DNA from: Terriglobia bacterium
Lineage (GTDB): Bacteria; Acidobacteriota; Terriglobia; Acidiferrales; UBA7541
Assembly (NCBI GenBank): GCA_020073705.1
Contig: JAIQES010000022.1
Span: forward strand, 1 to 63,797
Length of the DNA stretch: 63,797 bases
Direction: 5' to 3'
Positions within the stretch are counted from its first letter, which is position 1. Every line of letters starts with the position of its first letter. The translations under genes were made by a program, and so were the position numbers. Below the pieces are notes generated by a model. The model did no database searches, was not told the origin of the DNA, and saw nothing but the letters and a program-made list of their open reading frames with translations. This document shows, one piece after another, positions 29,181 to 39,512 of this stretch.

Positions 29181-30986
29181 GTGAAAAAGAAAATCCCGAA
29201 TGAACTGCGAAAGGACTTTGCGTGGATGAGTGAAACTGGCGATCTGCCTGCCGTCTTGTGGTGGAAAGCACCGCTGCGCTGGTGGGCTTCACACTTCGCG
29301 CAACGCGAAGAGAGGGTGTTGCTGGTCCTGAGCATATTGATCGGCGCCCTTACGGGTTTGGCGGTCGTTGCGTTCATTCTCCTCACAGAACGGCTCGGGA
29401 TGCGGCTGTACCCAGTGGGCAGTGCTGCCTGGCGTCGCGTCCTGATCCCCGTCGGGGGCTCGCTGGCCATGGGTTACTTGTTGTTCCGCTATTTTCCGGA
29501 TGCGCGGGGTAGCGGAGTACCCCAAACAAAAGCTGCGCTCTTTGCCCGCGAAGGCGTCATTACCTTGCGCACGGTGTTGGGAAAATTCTTTTGCACTTCA
29601 GCCACGCTTGCCAGTGGAATCCCCTTAGGACGGGAAGGACCTTCCGTCCAAGTCGGCTCCGGCATGGCTTCGGTGCTGGGCCGCCGCCTTGGACTGCGGC
29701 CCGAGTACGTGAAGGCGCTCATTCCGGTCGGAGCATCAGCCGCGATCGCAGCGGCGTTCAACACACCCTTAGCCGCTGTTTTGTTTTCGCTCGAAGAAAT
29801 CATGGGTGATCTCAATGCGCCCGTGCTGGGCTCAGTCGTACTGGCATCAGCAACTTCCTGATTGGTACTGCGCCTGATGCTTGGCAACAATCCTCTTTTT
29901 TCCGTTCCCCAATACGAGTTGGTCCATCCGCTGGAGTTCGGAATCTATGCAATTCTTGGAGTGATTGGCGGCCTAGTGTCAGTGACGTTCACCAAGCTCT
30001 TGCTAGGCATGCGGGAACGTTTCCTGCGACTGCCGGCTTGGACCTGCTGGTTTCAGCCTGTCGCGGGGGGCCTGGTGGCAGGGCTGATTGCGTGGCGCCT
30101 GCCACAGGTCCTGGGCGTGGGGTATGGATACGTCGGCGATGCCTTGAACGGCAAGATGGCCTTCGAATTGATGGCTTTGCTGGTTGTCTTTAAACTTGTT
30201 GCAGTGACCACGAGTTATGCTTCGGGCAGCGCCGGCGGTATTTTTGGCCCCAGCTTGTTTATTGGGGCAATGTTGGGGGGCACGGTTGGAAGTGTGGCGC
30301 ATCACTTTTTGCCGGCTTATACAGCGGCGCCTGGGGCCTATGCTCTCGTCGGGATGGGCACACTTTTCGCCGGCATCGTGCGCGCTCCAATGACGTCCGT
30401 ACTGATGATCTTTGAGACCACGCATGACTATGCCGTCATCGTCCCGTTGATGATTTCGAATATGGTGAGCTTCTTTATCTCCTCCCGGATGCAGCGGCAA
30501 CCCATCTACGAAGCCCTGGCGATACAAGATGGAATCCACTTGCCCGGTGCGGAGACGCACCGCCGCCACGGCCAACGCCAAGTATCTCAAGCGATGCGCG
30601 AGGCCAAGGAGGTTATGCAGTCACACATGACGGTGCGGGAGGCCTTCGAACGAGCGCAAAAAACCGAATTTCACTCCTGGCCGGTGATCGATGAACGAGG
30701 CGTAGTGGGCATTGTTGGCCTAACCCGGCTCGAACAGGCCATCGCTCACGGCGAAGGGATCAAGCATCTGAGAGACCTAGTCGGCGCGCTGGATTTTCCC
30801 CACGTCCACGCGGACCAACCGCTTCATGTGGCGCTCGAACGTATGGGCGCAGCCAAGCTGGATGTCCTTCCAGTTGTTAGCCGAGCGAGCATTCATCATC
30901 TGATGGGAGTTGTCGTCTTGCCGGATGTTCTAAGTTCGTATGGGGTTAAGGGGCGCGAATCAGACCGATCGCCAGATTCCGTCTAG
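29181..30986 (+). pseudogene. CLC-type chloride channel/transporter interrupted by one in-frame TGA
   Basis: Two adjacent frames in the same phase (29181-29861 and 29862-30986) together encode a complete 601-residue CLC protein with a C-terminal CBS pair. Conserved segments are GSGVPQTK, GREGPSVQVGSG and GSAGGIFGPSLFIG. The only interruption is TGA at 29859-29861, between SATS and LVLRLMLG, where homologues usually have Trp. One base change (TGG to TGA) would explain it: either a recent nonsense mutation, a sequencing error, or readthrough. Codon use and motifs on both sides are intact, so decay, if real, is very recent. GTG 29181 or ATG 29226 could be the start. Confidence 0.85.
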
Positions 30987-31035
30987 TGTCGTTCCAACTA
31001 ATTTCGGGTAATATCCGGCCATGTAGAGCAAACGG

Positions 31036-32811
31036 CTAAAATCCTCCTCCGCCACCGCCGCCGAACCCGCCGCCCGAAGATCCGCCACCGCCGAAACCTG
31101 AGCCGCCGCTGCTCCTGGGCGCCGACACCATGACGGAACTCGCGCGCGTCGTCATCCTGTCCAGGCTGCTGACGAACAGCATGGTCTGAAATCCGCCGCC
31201 GTAATAAGCGCCCTGATACCAGGATGGCGGCTGCGTGTAAATGTTCCGAAACGCGCCGACCCATTTTTTCTCGACGCCCAGCGCCATGGCAAACGGCAGA
31301 AACTTCTCGAACGTCTCCGGCGTCTGGCTGATCCGGTCCATGCGGTCGGCTTCCACGTGCGTCAGAAAATCCTCGAAGCCGAGTACGCCTGCCAGCGCCT
31401 TCGCGCCCGCGGCTGTCCGCGCCGGCATGAACCAGCCGAACCCGATGACAATCGCAGCCGAAACGAAAGCCGCGATGGCAAACGGCGCCACCGCCATTCC
31501 CATTTTTTGTGAAAGCGCGTTACCGATGAAGAACAGCAGCACGCCAATGGCGATCCCGCCGCCCACGAATCCGTTTCGCACGTAGTCCGGCCGATGCTGG
31601 AAGTCGCCGCGCTCCATCAGGGCGTCGAAGATGCTGTCTTTGATGCCGGGGAGATTCTTGTAGAACTGATTCTGTAAGGCGGAAAGCTCGACGTCGGTCT
31701 CGGCTCCATTCGCGAAAATACCCGCGAGTAATACCAACTCATGCGCCTTCAGACCTTTCCACTCCGACGGCTTCTTTTTCATGTGAAACACGTACTCTTT
31801 GTTTGAGTAGAGCCCCAGCATGTGGTTTTGGTCTTTTTCCTCGATCACCAGGTAGCCGCGCACGGCCAGGTCCACGATGGTTGCTGTAATATCGCGCATG
31901 CCCGCGTCGTCGTCCACCAGCGTGCCTGCCTCGGCTGGGGTCATCCCTTCGGGCGGAGCGTATTGCACTGCGACAGGGCCGGCTCGCGGATCACGGCCTC
32001 GCGTGTACCACAGCCAGAACATGAAGAGGAAAATGGGAACAGGAAAAAATACCGGCCAATTGCTTTCGAGGAATTGATTGACCAGCTCGCTTGTCCCGGG
32101 TTCTTTCACAAAGCCCTTGTCCCAGCCAACAACGACGGTCAGCCCTTCGTGGAAGGCGAGCGGCTGCAGCATGGACACGTTCACGCTGTTTGCGGACGTC
32201 ACCACGTCGGCGTTCTGGGCGCGCGAACCGTATGCCCCGGTGAATTCAAGCGCCCGGATTCCAGTCACGCCCGGCGGCAGAAGGATCTGCGCGCTGGCGT
32301 TCTCGATCGGGACGTCCCATTCGTCACCGGTCACGTTCCAGTAGAGTTCGTCATGGTCTTCAAAGAATTTCAGGCCGTTGCTGACGCGGTAGTGCAGAAC
32401 GATCGTGCGGACGGCATCGTTTGCATCATCGACGTAGATCTTCCATTTCAGATAGTGCCGGTCGCGCGAGGATTCGACTTTGAGCGGCTGTCCGGCGGCA
32501 TCGGTTGCGCCCTCAAATTTCACGAACAAGGTGTAGTTGAAACCCTGCGGCGTTGTATATTCGACGGGAATCGTGCGGTAGAGGCCGTGCCACGATCCGA
32601 TGAAGTGGGCCTCGATCGTTTCCGTGACATCAAGTGCGGAATCTGACTGAACGAATATCTCCGCCGAGAATTTCTGAATCTTGAGCTGCCGCGCTGCCGC
32701 GGGTGCCGCCAGCGAAAATACCATTGCGGCAAACAGCGCTGCACTGCCCAACAAATGACCCCACACGATATGGCGGATCTTGCCTGCTGCGTTCGTCTCG
32801 GGGGTCCCCAT
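31036..32811 (-). CDS. DUF2207 membrane protein
   Basis: A 591-residue protein with a signal peptide or first helix (about 18-40), a large extracytoplasmic DUF2207 domain (about 45-255), a transmembrane helix (FFPVPIFLFMFWLWY), a cytoplasmic helical part, two further helices (about 420-470), and a C-terminal Gly/Ser-rich tail ending in a poly-Gly run. It pairs with LemA, whose gene ends 5 bases upstream, an arrangement common in bacteria. The function is not established; envelope-related roles have been proposed for LemA. Confidence 0.88.
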   Translation of the reverse strand: MGTPETNAAGKIRHIVWGHLLGSAALFAAMVFSLAAPAAARQLKIQKFSAEIFVQSDSALDVTETIEAHFIGSWHGLYRTIPVEYTTPQGFNYTLFVKFEGATDAAGQPLKVESSRDRHYLKWKIYVDDANDAVRTIVLHYRVSNGLKFFEDHDELYWNVTGDEWDVPIENASAQILLPPGVTGIRALEFTGAYGSRAQNADVVTSANSVNVSMLQPLAFHEGLTVVVGWDKGFVKEPGTSELVNQFLESNWPVFFPVPIFLFMFWLWYTRGRDPRAGPVAVQYAPPEGMTPAEAGTLVDDDAGMRDITATIVDLAVRGYLVIEEKDQNHMLGLYSNKEYVFHMKKKPSEWKGLKAHELVLLAGIFANGAETDVELSALQNQFYKNLPGIKDSIFDALMERGDFQHRPDYVRNGFVGGGIAIGVLLFFIGNALSQKMGMAVAPFAIAAFVSAAIVIGFGWFMPARTAAGAKALAGVLGFEDFLTHVEADRMDRISQTPETFEKFLPFAMALGVEKKWVGAFRNIYTQPPSWYQGAYYGGGFQTMLFVSSLDRMTTRASSVMVSAPRSSGGSGFGGGGSSGGGFGGGGGGGF

Positions 32812-32816
32812 TGCGG

Positions 32817-33380
32817 CTATGCGCCAGTTGCCCCGAAACTGACCTTCGGCACTTCGCGCTCGGCGGAGGCGCTCACCTGGAAAAATTCCCGCTCCTTGAA
32901 GTGGCCCATGGCGGCAACGATGTTGGAAGGAAACTGCTCGATCATCGTATTGAAGTCGCGAACGACCGCGTTGTAGTACCGGCGCGCATTCTGGAGCGTG
33001 TCTTCGATTTGGTTCAGCGTGTTCTGCAACTGCGTGAAGCTCTCGACGGCCCGTAGTTGCGGATACGCCTCGGCCAGAGCGAACAATTGCCGCAACGCGC
33101 CGGTAAGCATGCCCTCAGCCTCGCCCTTGGCCGCGGGGCCCTGCGCGGACATCGCTTGGTTCCGCGCGGCGACGACGGCTTCGAACGTGCCTTTTTCGTG
33201 CGCCGCGTAGCCCTTCACCGTCTCAACGACATTGGGGATCAGGTCGTACCGGCGCTTGAGCTGCACGTCGATGTCCGACCAGGCGTTGTCGCATTGCACC
33301 TTCAGCCGCACCAGGCCGTTGTACGCCGTCATGAGATACAAAACCAGACCTACCACCACTACGATCAGGACAATCAACAT
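32817..33380 (-). CDS. lemA: LemA family protein
   Basis: A 187-residue protein with one N-terminal membrane helix (MLIVLIVVVVGLVLYLMTAYN), then the LemA helical domain with VQCDNAWSDIDVQLKRRYDL and the C-terminal FQVSASAEREVPKVSF. The length is the family norm. It is the first gene of a two-gene operon with the DUF2207 protein. Confidence 0.93.
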   Translation of the reverse strand: MLIVLIVVVVGLVLYLMTAYNGLVRLKVQCDNAWSDIDVQLKRRYDLIPNVVETVKGYAAHEKGTFEAVVAARNQAMSAQGPAAKGEAEGMLTGALRQLFALAEAYPQLRAVESFTQLQNTLNQIEDTLQNARRYYNAVVRDFNTMIEQFPSNIVAAMGHFKEREFFQVSASAEREVPKVSFGATGA

Positions 33381-33570
33381 AGAGGACCTTCTTAGGCTCC
33401 GATGAAACCGGCCATTCGGATTCCTGAGCAGACTATATGCGCGCCCGTGCGCCCTGTAAAGTGCCAGTCAGATTCGATGTGCGGAAAGGATTGCTGGAAA
33501 CTTTTTGATGTTTTATTCCCATATGCGATTCGTGTGATAATGTAAGCTTATTTGGAGGTCGGCATCACCG

Positions 33571-33732
33571 ATGCGACCCAAGAAACCGCGTCGCAAAGAA
33601 GCGCAAAATGGCCGTGAGCAACGGGATGCGCAATTTGCACTTCAAGCAGCAGACAGAATACGCAGCATGGAGCACTGCTTGTTTTCACTGCTTCTGCAAG
33701 ACGATCTTATGAGGCAGACCGCCGAATGGTGA
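33571..33732 (+). CDS. Small basic protein translationally coupled to a PilZ gene
   Basis: A 53-residue frame starting ATG at 33571, 11 bases after a GGAGGT ribosome-binding site, and ending TGA at 33730-33732. Its stop overlaps the ATG (33726) of the PilZ gene, an arrangement typical of translational coupling. The first 20 residues are strongly basic (RPKKPRRKEAQ), then a Gln/Ala-rich helix and a short hydrophobic patch. No known family is recognised. Confidence 0.55.
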   Translation: MRPKKPRRKEAQNGREQRDAQFALQAADRIRSMEHCLFSLLLQDDLMRQTAEW

Positions 33733-34562
33733 ATTTTCAGCATAAGTTACGGATTGAAGTTTTCGGGACGGACCTCGATGGACGTCAATTCATCGAACAG
33801 ACTCAAACTCTGACGATTACTCGCGACGGCGCGACCATCCCCTTGGCGTACAAGCTATCCCCCGAATCCGAGTTGATTGTTCGCAATCTGGTGACCAACG
33901 AAAAAGCGGTCGCTCGCGTAGCGGACCTTATCCAGGACGCCAATTTTGCTCAGGTGTATGGTGTTGCTTTCATCGATCCGTCAGTAAATCTACGGCAGAT
34001 AGATTTCCCGGAAGTGCAGTTCCCAAAGACGGTTATCATGGAGTGCAGCCGTTGTCACGCCGTTGACGCTATTTTGCTTAGTGAAATTGAAATGGAGATT
34101 TTGGAATCGAAGCAAACCCTAACGCGGTACTGCGAGTGCAGAAAGTCCTCAACGATCTGGAAGCAGACGGATCGAAGAGTAACAGAACGAAGGGCCACAG
34201 AACGCGAAGTGAGCGATCGGCAGCCAACAATCTCTCCTCCTATAGAGGAATCGACTGCACCAGACCCGCACGAAAGACGAAGAAATAAACGTACGGCCAT
34301 GAATGTCCCTGCCTGCATTCGGTCCAATGGTAAGGAGGTAGTCGTCGAGTGTGAAGACGTGTCTTGCGATGGCTTCCGCTTCAAGAGCCGGACCGCATAT
34401 CCGGCAGGGTTATCAATAGAAGCAGCGGCTCCATATGCGAAAAGTAGCGTCAACATATTTGTAAGTGCTCTAATCGCTTATCAACAGGAATTGTCCGGCG
34501 GGTTCTACAGACACGGCGTGGCTTACGTAGCGTCCATCACGAAACCTAGCTCAAAATCCTAA
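33726..34562 (+). CDS. PilZ-domain protein
   Basis: A 278-residue protein. The C-terminal part (about 185-275) has PilZ signatures: the RRxxR-type motif in ERRRNKR and DVSCDGFRF (DxSxxG), which together bind c-di-GMP in this family. The N-terminal part contains Cys pairs (ECSRCH and YCECRK), suggesting a small zinc knuckle, and an Arg/Glu-rich linker. It overlaps the upstream 53-aa gene and is followed 6 bases later by another PilZ-like gene, so the three form an operon. Confidence 0.8.
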   Translation: MVNFQHKLRIEVFGTDLDGRQFIEQTQTLTITRDGATIPLAYKLSPESELIVRNLVTNEKAVARVADLIQDANFAQVYGVAFIDPSVNLRQIDFPEVQFPKTVIMECSRCHAVDAILLSEIEMEILESKQTLTRYCECRKSSTIWKQTDRRVTERRATEREVSDRQPTISPPIEESTAPDPHERRRNKRTAMNVPACIRSNGKEVVVECEDVSCDGFRFKSRTAYPAGLSIEAAAPYAKSSVNIFVSALIAYQQELSGGFYRHGVAYVASITKPSSKS

Positions 34563-34568
34563 TTCAGC

Positions 34569-35000
34569 ATGACCGGACCAAGTAGGGGGCGCACTTCAAT
34601 GGAAGACAAGATACAAGAGGGATCAGCAAAAACAGTCAATCCCGACAAAAAATTAACACGCCTGAGTAGTCGAGTCATAATTGGCATTCCGATCGAAATA
34701 GTCACCAGGGATCCAACAGACAAGGTCTTGGTGGTAGATGCCAAGACGCTCGTGGTGAATGCTTGCGGTTGTAGAATCCTATTACAAAGACCGATCGAAC
34801 CTGATTCCAAAGTCCTTCTGATTCATAAGCTTACGCACGACGAAATCAGTTGTCGCGTTGTAGTGTGCAGAAAGCAAACGAAAACCGACTATTATGAAAT
34901 TGGCATTTCGTTCGAAAAACCGTTCCCAAGGTTTTGGGGTATCAACTTTCCGCCTGATGATTGGGATCCCTCGACTCGCAAGAGGGCTGTGCGAACCTAG
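34569..35000 (+). CDS. PilZ-like protein, degenerate c-di-GMP motif
   Basis: A 143-residue protein ending in FWGINFPPDDW, a motif I associate with PilZ-like proteins of Acidobacteriota. The central beta-strand pattern (VLVVDAKTLVVNACGCRILL) corresponds to a PilZ barrel, but the RxxxR and DxSxxG residues are not clear, so nucleotide binding is doubtful. Neither the ATG at 34569 nor the one at 34599 has a good ribosome-binding site. Probably co-transcribed with the upstream PilZ gene. Confidence 0.68.
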   Translation: MTGPSRGRTSMEDKIQEGSAKTVNPDKKLTRLSSRVIIGIPIEIVTRDPTDKVLVVDAKTLVVNACGCRILLQRPIEPDSKVLLIHKLTHDEISCRVVVCRKQTKTDYYEIGISFEKPFPRFWGINFPPDDWDPSTRKRAVRT

Positions 35001-35472
35001 TTATAGATCAGCGGACAGATTGCAGCGACTTGCAGGAGCGAGGGCAAGTGGGTGCTCCGGGACTCCGATAGTAGAATTTCGGTCTGTCGAAGACTGAAAA
35101 CTTACCTCAAGGAGAAGAACCTGTCGCAATAACCCCTGATGTAGCGCAGCTTGATCTGCCCGCCGATCTTCAACTGAGCCCAGTATATTGATTATTCCTC
35201 GGCCCGCTACTCTCACAAGATGTATATTTGTCCTTTATTCATCCTCCCTGATTATCCGGTGTGTTATTAACTCTATCGGATAATAGACTATAGGCCAAAA
35301 CAGTACCTTCGTACCAGTTTGCTTTCGATATCGAGAGATCATTCTTTAATAGACGGAGTATCTACCCTGCTAGAAAAGTTGTTCGGGTCAGGGCTATGCC
35401 AAATGGCAGAACGATATTCCTATGCGTTATTGGTAAACGACCAGCGATGGAATTGCGTAGGAGCGTAAAAAA
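35001..35472. other. Intergenic region, nothing recognised
   Basis: About 470 bp, more AT-rich than its surroundings. No convincing gene or RNA was found. It separates the PilZ operon from the HD-GYP gene and presumably holds the latter's promoter. Confidence 0.4.
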
Positions 35473-36432
35473 ATGAGAAGCAAACTATGGTCCCGCTGGG
35501 CCACAATCAACAAGGAACTCATCTTAATCTTTGCGATCATTGCCTCTACGGGGCTGATCAACTTATTCATTGGGGGGCAGAGATTAATCCTAACTTTCTA
35601 CAACATCCCAACCGTGTTTGCAGCTTATTACCTGGGGCGGCGCCAGGCAGTCCTGGCCGCTTTGGGCTCGGTCCTGTTTGTTGCTTGGGTGAATTTGACC
35701 AACCCGATGATTCTCGGTGAAAGGGCGATCGATACAAACAATTTACTTGTTTGGTCGGACTTGGCAGTTTGGGCGGGGTTCTTGTTAGTTTGTGCGTACG
35801 CTATCGGAACCCTTTACGAGCACGCCCAACGAAGACTGAATGAGTTGCGCGAGACCTACTACGGCCTCCTGCAGATCCTAAGTCAGATAGTGTCTAACGA
35901 TAAGTACACGCAAAATCATTCTTACAGAGTCTCTGTTTACGCGACGCAGATTGCCGCCGAAATGGGGTTCAGTGATGACAGAATCGAAGACGTCCGAGCC
36001 GCGGCATTGCTGCACGATATTGGTAAGGTCGAAACGACCAGGAGTATCCTGCATAAGGCTGCAAGGCTTACCGATGAAGAAATCAAGGAAATCAGGACCC
36101 ATGTTAAAAAAGGCGTCGCAATCCTGAACCCGGTCGGCGGGTCGCTCCGGCGCATACTGCCTATCATCCTGGCACATCACGATAAGTTCGATGGTTCTGG
36201 CTATAATCCTGCCAAGGGCGAAGAGATTCCACTCGAGGCTCGCATCTTGAGTGTCGCTGATGTGTTTGATTCATTGGTGAGTGATCGTCCATACCGCAAG
36301 GCATTGTCTCCTTTTGAAGCGCGCGACATCATTGTGCAAGGCATCGATAAAGATTTTGATCCCAAAGTTGTTCGGGCTTTCGAAGCGGCTTTTCGAGAAC
36401 AAAGATTGGAAGTGTCTGAAGTCTTGGTCTGA
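35473..36432 (+). CDS. Membrane HD-GYP phosphodiesterase
   Basis: A 319-residue protein. The N-terminus has about four hydrophobic segments (15-110), a short linker, and an HD-GYP domain (about 135-310) with LLHDIGKV and HHDKFDGSGYNP. An extra Asn separates Tyr and Pro in the GYP signature. It probably hydrolyses c-di-GMP, although the altered signature leaves some doubt. Neighbouring PilZ genes suggest a local c-di-GMP circuit. Confidence 0.88.
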   Translation: MRSKLWSRWATINKELILIFAIIASTGLINLFIGGQRLILTFYNIPTVFAAYYLGRRQAVLAALGSVLFVAWVNLTNPMILGERAIDTNNLLVWSDLAVWAGFLLVCAYAIGTLYEHAQRRLNELRETYYGLLQILSQIVSNDKYTQNHSYRVSVYATQIAAEMGFSDDRIEDVRAAALLHDIGKVETTRSILHKAARLTDEEIKEIRTHVKKGVAILNPVGGSLRRILPIILAHHDKFDGSGYNPAKGEEIPLEARILSVADVFDSLVSDRPYRKALSPFEARDIIVQGIDKDFDPKVVRAFEAAFREQRLEVSEVLV

Positions 36433-36692
36433 AACCATCGGAAACTGGCTACACATTGCTTGTTGAAAAAAGAGGCGAGTTGAAGTCAATGGAAATTGCG
36501 ATATGTTTGTTGCCGATATTGAGACTGTACTTATGCGACTACCTGTCCAATCATCTGGCTTAACATGTGGAGTGCCGTCCCCCCGGTTTGTGGCGAAGAA
36601 GATGTTCGCAGGATGGCCAAGGCAAATGTTGCAAATGGCGGTAGGCGCCGAATACTCGTGCATATGAAAATCACACCGATGGGAGCAAAGCC

Positions 36693-37793
36693 TTGACAAC
36701 TTCACGATCCACTACAGGGCTGAACCTCGGGAAAGAGCGTGCTATTGAAACGCAGACCGAGACAGTCAGGGTCACAGGCGCCAACACCCATGGAGTCATA
36801 TTCAGGCATTCTGCCGATCTACTGGTACTCGACGGCCGTCATTGCGTGTGCCGATCCACATCCCAGCCTGAAATCGGCAGTTGGGTTATGGTCGAATTCA
36901 ATCATGAAATGAGTCAGGGGAAATCTGACATCGTCCAGGGAATTGTCATATCAAACGAGCCCGACGGGGAAGCGGGCGAGTCTTATCAAGTTGCCCTTGA
37001 ATTGGAAACTCCGCAACGTATGCGCGTGGGGCCCAAGCGAGAGGAATCCCAGGCGACAGTTCGAGAACCGCAGGAGCTGACCGTCCCTGTTATCAAGGCA
37101 GAATCAAAGGAGAAGTTCGAGACCGCACCCTCTGCAGCTCCGCCGCAACCCAAACCGGAAGCCAACGCCCAAGAACACTCGGACCCGTTTCCCAACACAG
37201 TTCCTGTGGGCGTTCTGGCTAGCCGTGACGTTGTCCCTAACACATCGGTCGAGATATTAACAACATTACAAGAAACCATAAAATCGGCTGTCGCGGCAGA
37301 AGCCACCCGCCAGTCTGGTGTGCTCAAGAGTTGGCTCTCCAGCGAGTTAGACAAACGTTCACAATCAATCGCTTCTCCGGCTACAGAAAATACGATCCGA
37401 GAAGCTGTCGGAAGGCAGATCTCACTCAACTATCAGACTGCCATCCAGACCATCAATAGCGATTTAGTCCGTCAACTTGGGACCTGGATTACCAAAAACA
37501 CAGAAGTGCAGACTTATTTGAAAAGTATGGCAAAAAATCTGTTCAATGAGCAGACGGAACTTTTCCAAGCGTCACTGGTGAAGATCAGTCTCACTACGCT
37601 CGAGGAGATCCTGCGCGGCATTACATTCGAGGAATGCAATGGCCTGCTTTGCTCGAAGTGCTCGCGAGAGATGGCCCAAACGTTCCTTTACTGTCCCTAT
37701 TGTGGAACCCAGCAGTGCGCAACTGATGTTCCCGATCCCATTCCGGTCGATGCCGGTCGTCTTTGGTTAGGCGAGCCGAAGCTGAGATCGTGA
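36693..37793 (+). CDS. PilZ-like N-terminus with C-terminal zinc ribbon
   Basis: A 366-residue protein starting at TTG 36693, about 8 bases after GGAG. The first 100 residues resemble a PilZ-type beta barrel (GVIFRHSADLLVLDGRHCVC). A Pro/Glu-rich disordered linker (about 110-170) follows, then a long helical region, and near the C-terminus a zinc ribbon with CSKC and CPYC. The domain order is unusual. Function unknown; likely a signalling or scaffolding protein related to its PilZ and HD-GYP neighbours. Confidence 0.68.
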   Translation: MTTSRSTTGLNLGKERAIETQTETVRVTGANTHGVIFRHSADLLVLDGRHCVCRSTSQPEIGSWVMVEFNHEMSQGKSDIVQGIVISNEPDGEAGESYQVALELETPQRMRVGPKREESQATVREPQELTVPVIKAESKEKFETAPSAAPPQPKPEANAQEHSDPFPNTVPVGVLASRDVVPNTSVEILTTLQETIKSAVAAEATRQSGVLKSWLSSELDKRSQSIASPATENTIREAVGRQISLNYQTAIQTINSDLVRQLGTWITKNTEVQTYLKSMAKNLFNEQTELFQASLVKISLTTLEEILRGITFEECNGLLCSKCSREMAQTFLYCPYCGTQQCATDVPDPIPVDAGRLWLGEPKLRS

Positions 37794-38081
37794 CCTTCTG
37801 CTCTTGGTCGGTGGCTAAGCAAGCGCTTTCTCGAGCGGCGATCCACTGTGATCTCGTTTACCAGTCCTTTCCAATTTGTCAGCGATTCCTTCACTTCTCC
37901 CTCTTGCCACGATGATGTAAGGGGCAGATGCGGTGCCAAAGACGCAAGCTGCAGGCCACAAGAAACAGAGGACTTACTTGGCGCGCACACCATAGAGTTT
38001 GCCGAAGTGTGAAGTCTGTTCGAATGTGAAACTAAAGAGTGCTTGGCCTGCGGGGGATTAGAACGTTCATGTGGCCGCCGA

Positions 38082-39512
38082 TTACATAGCCGCTGGGTCG
38101 GCTGGTTTCTTCCCGGATCGTTTCAGGAACCGATACAGACTCGTGCGGCCGATGCCGAGCAATTGGGCGGCGCGGACGCGGTTGCCTTTGCACATCTCGA
38201 GTACACGCCGGATGTGCTGTCGCCGGACTTCATTCAGAGGAATTGGGCGCCAGGAGTCCTGGGGATGCCCGCTCTGGCTGCTCGGTTTCTGCAGGTTTTC
38301 GGGGAGGTCATCAACGTCAATGAATTCATTTACGGATGTAAGGCATGCGCAGGAAATGACATTTTCCAGTTCACGGACATTGCCGGGCCAGGAGTGCTGG
38401 AGCAGGACGGCTTGTGTCCGCCGGGTTAACCCTTGAATCTGCTTGCTGTAAGCCTGGTTGTATTTCTTGAGAAAGAATTGGACGAGCAATGGAATGTCAT
38501 CCAAACGCTCGCTCAGGCTGGGAACGCGGATCTGAATTGTGCTGAGGCGGTAAAAGAGATCCTCGCGGAACCGGCCGGCGAGGACTTCCGCGCGTAAATC
38601 GCGGTTCGTCGCGGCAATCAGGCGCACATCCACGTGACGGACTTCCGGTGAACCGACGCGCTGGATTTCCCGGTTCTGAATGACGCGGAGCAGTTTGGCC
38701 TGCATCGGGAGCGATGTCTCTCCGACTTCGTCGAGAAAGACGGCGCCGCCGTTGGCGTATTCGAACAGGCCGGGGCGCGTGTCGGTCGCTCCGGTGAAGG
38801 AGCCGCGCATGTGACCGAAAAGCTGGCTCTCCAGCAGCGTGTCCACCATGGCGGAACAGTTGCAAACCGCGAAGCGCTGCTGGGCAACCGAACTCATCTG
38901 GTGGATGGATTTGGCGACCAATTCCTTGCCGGTGCCGGTCGCGCCGATCAATAGAACATTGGTGTAATGGCGCGCAATCTTGCGGACCATCTCGAAAACT
39001 TCCAGCATGGCCGGACTCCTGCCAACAACCCCGTGGAACTCCAGGTCGGTGAGGAGCTGTTGATCGAGGGTGCGGATACGCTTGCGGCGATGGAACGATT
39101 CAGCAAGCTCTTCCAAGGATTTCTTGAGCCGCGAGCGGTCGACCGGTTTCGGAATGTAATCATAGGCCCCACGCTTAATGGCCGCGATTGCGTTGTCGAG
39201 CGAATAGAACGCGGTCATGAGGATGACGTAGACGCCAGGGTCATGGTGCAGCGCCTGTTCAAGGAACTGGAGGCCGTCCATACCGGGCATTTTGATGTCC
39301 GACATGACAACGCGCACACGGCCTTGGTCGATCATTTGGAGTGCATATTGTGGATCGCACGTGCCAATCGAACCGAAACCGAGGCAGCGAAGCGATTCCT
39401 GCAACATTTCGACCATGCCCGGCTCGTCGTCCAGGACGCATACCGTCAACGCATCTTCGGAACTCCCAGAGAGCAGACGGCCTTCCTTTACCGATGTGGT
39501 CATTGTGCTCAT
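38082..39512 (-). CDS. NtrC-type sigma-54-dependent response regulator
   Basis: A 476-residue regulator with a receiver domain (about 22-140; phospho-acceptor Asp72 in [12 protein letters not shown], conserved Lys in YIPKPV), a sigma-54 AAA+ domain (about 160-390; Walker A GATGTGKE, Walker [10 protein letters not shown]) and a C-terminal Fis-type helix-turn-helix (about 430-465). The sigma-54-contacting loop reads GSFTGA instead of the canonical GAFTGA. No histidine kinase is adjacent. No clear sigma-54 promoter (TGGCAC-N5-TTGC) was found in the flanking intergenic regions. Confidence 0.93.
   Translation of the reverse strand: MSTMTTSVKEGRLLSGSSEDALTVCVLDDEPGMVEMLQESLRCLGFGSIGTCDPQYALQMIDQGRVRVVMSDIKMPGMDGLQFLEQALHHDPGVYVILMTAFYSLDNAIAAIKRGAYDYIPKPVDRSRLKKSLEELAESFHRRKRIRTLDQQLLTDLEFHGVVGRSPAMLEVFEMVRKIARHYTNVLLIGATGTGKELVAKSIHQMSSVAQQRFAVCNCSAMVDTLLESQLFGHMRGSFTGATDTRPGLFEYANGGAVFLDEVGETSLPMQAKLLRVIQNREIQRVGSPEVRHVDVRLIAATNRDLRAEVLAGRFREDLFYRLSTIQIRVPSLSERLDDIPLLVQFFLKKYNQAYSKQIQGLTRRTQAVLLQHSWPGNVRELENVISCACLTSVNEFIDVDDLPENLQKPSSQSGHPQDSWRPIPLNEVRRQHIRRVLEMCKGNRVRAAQLLGIGRTSLYRFLKRSGKKPADPAAM

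Noticed and set aside
31822-32646. 274-codon frame opposite the DUF2207 gene
   Set aside because: Antisense shadow lacking motifs and a ribosome-binding site.
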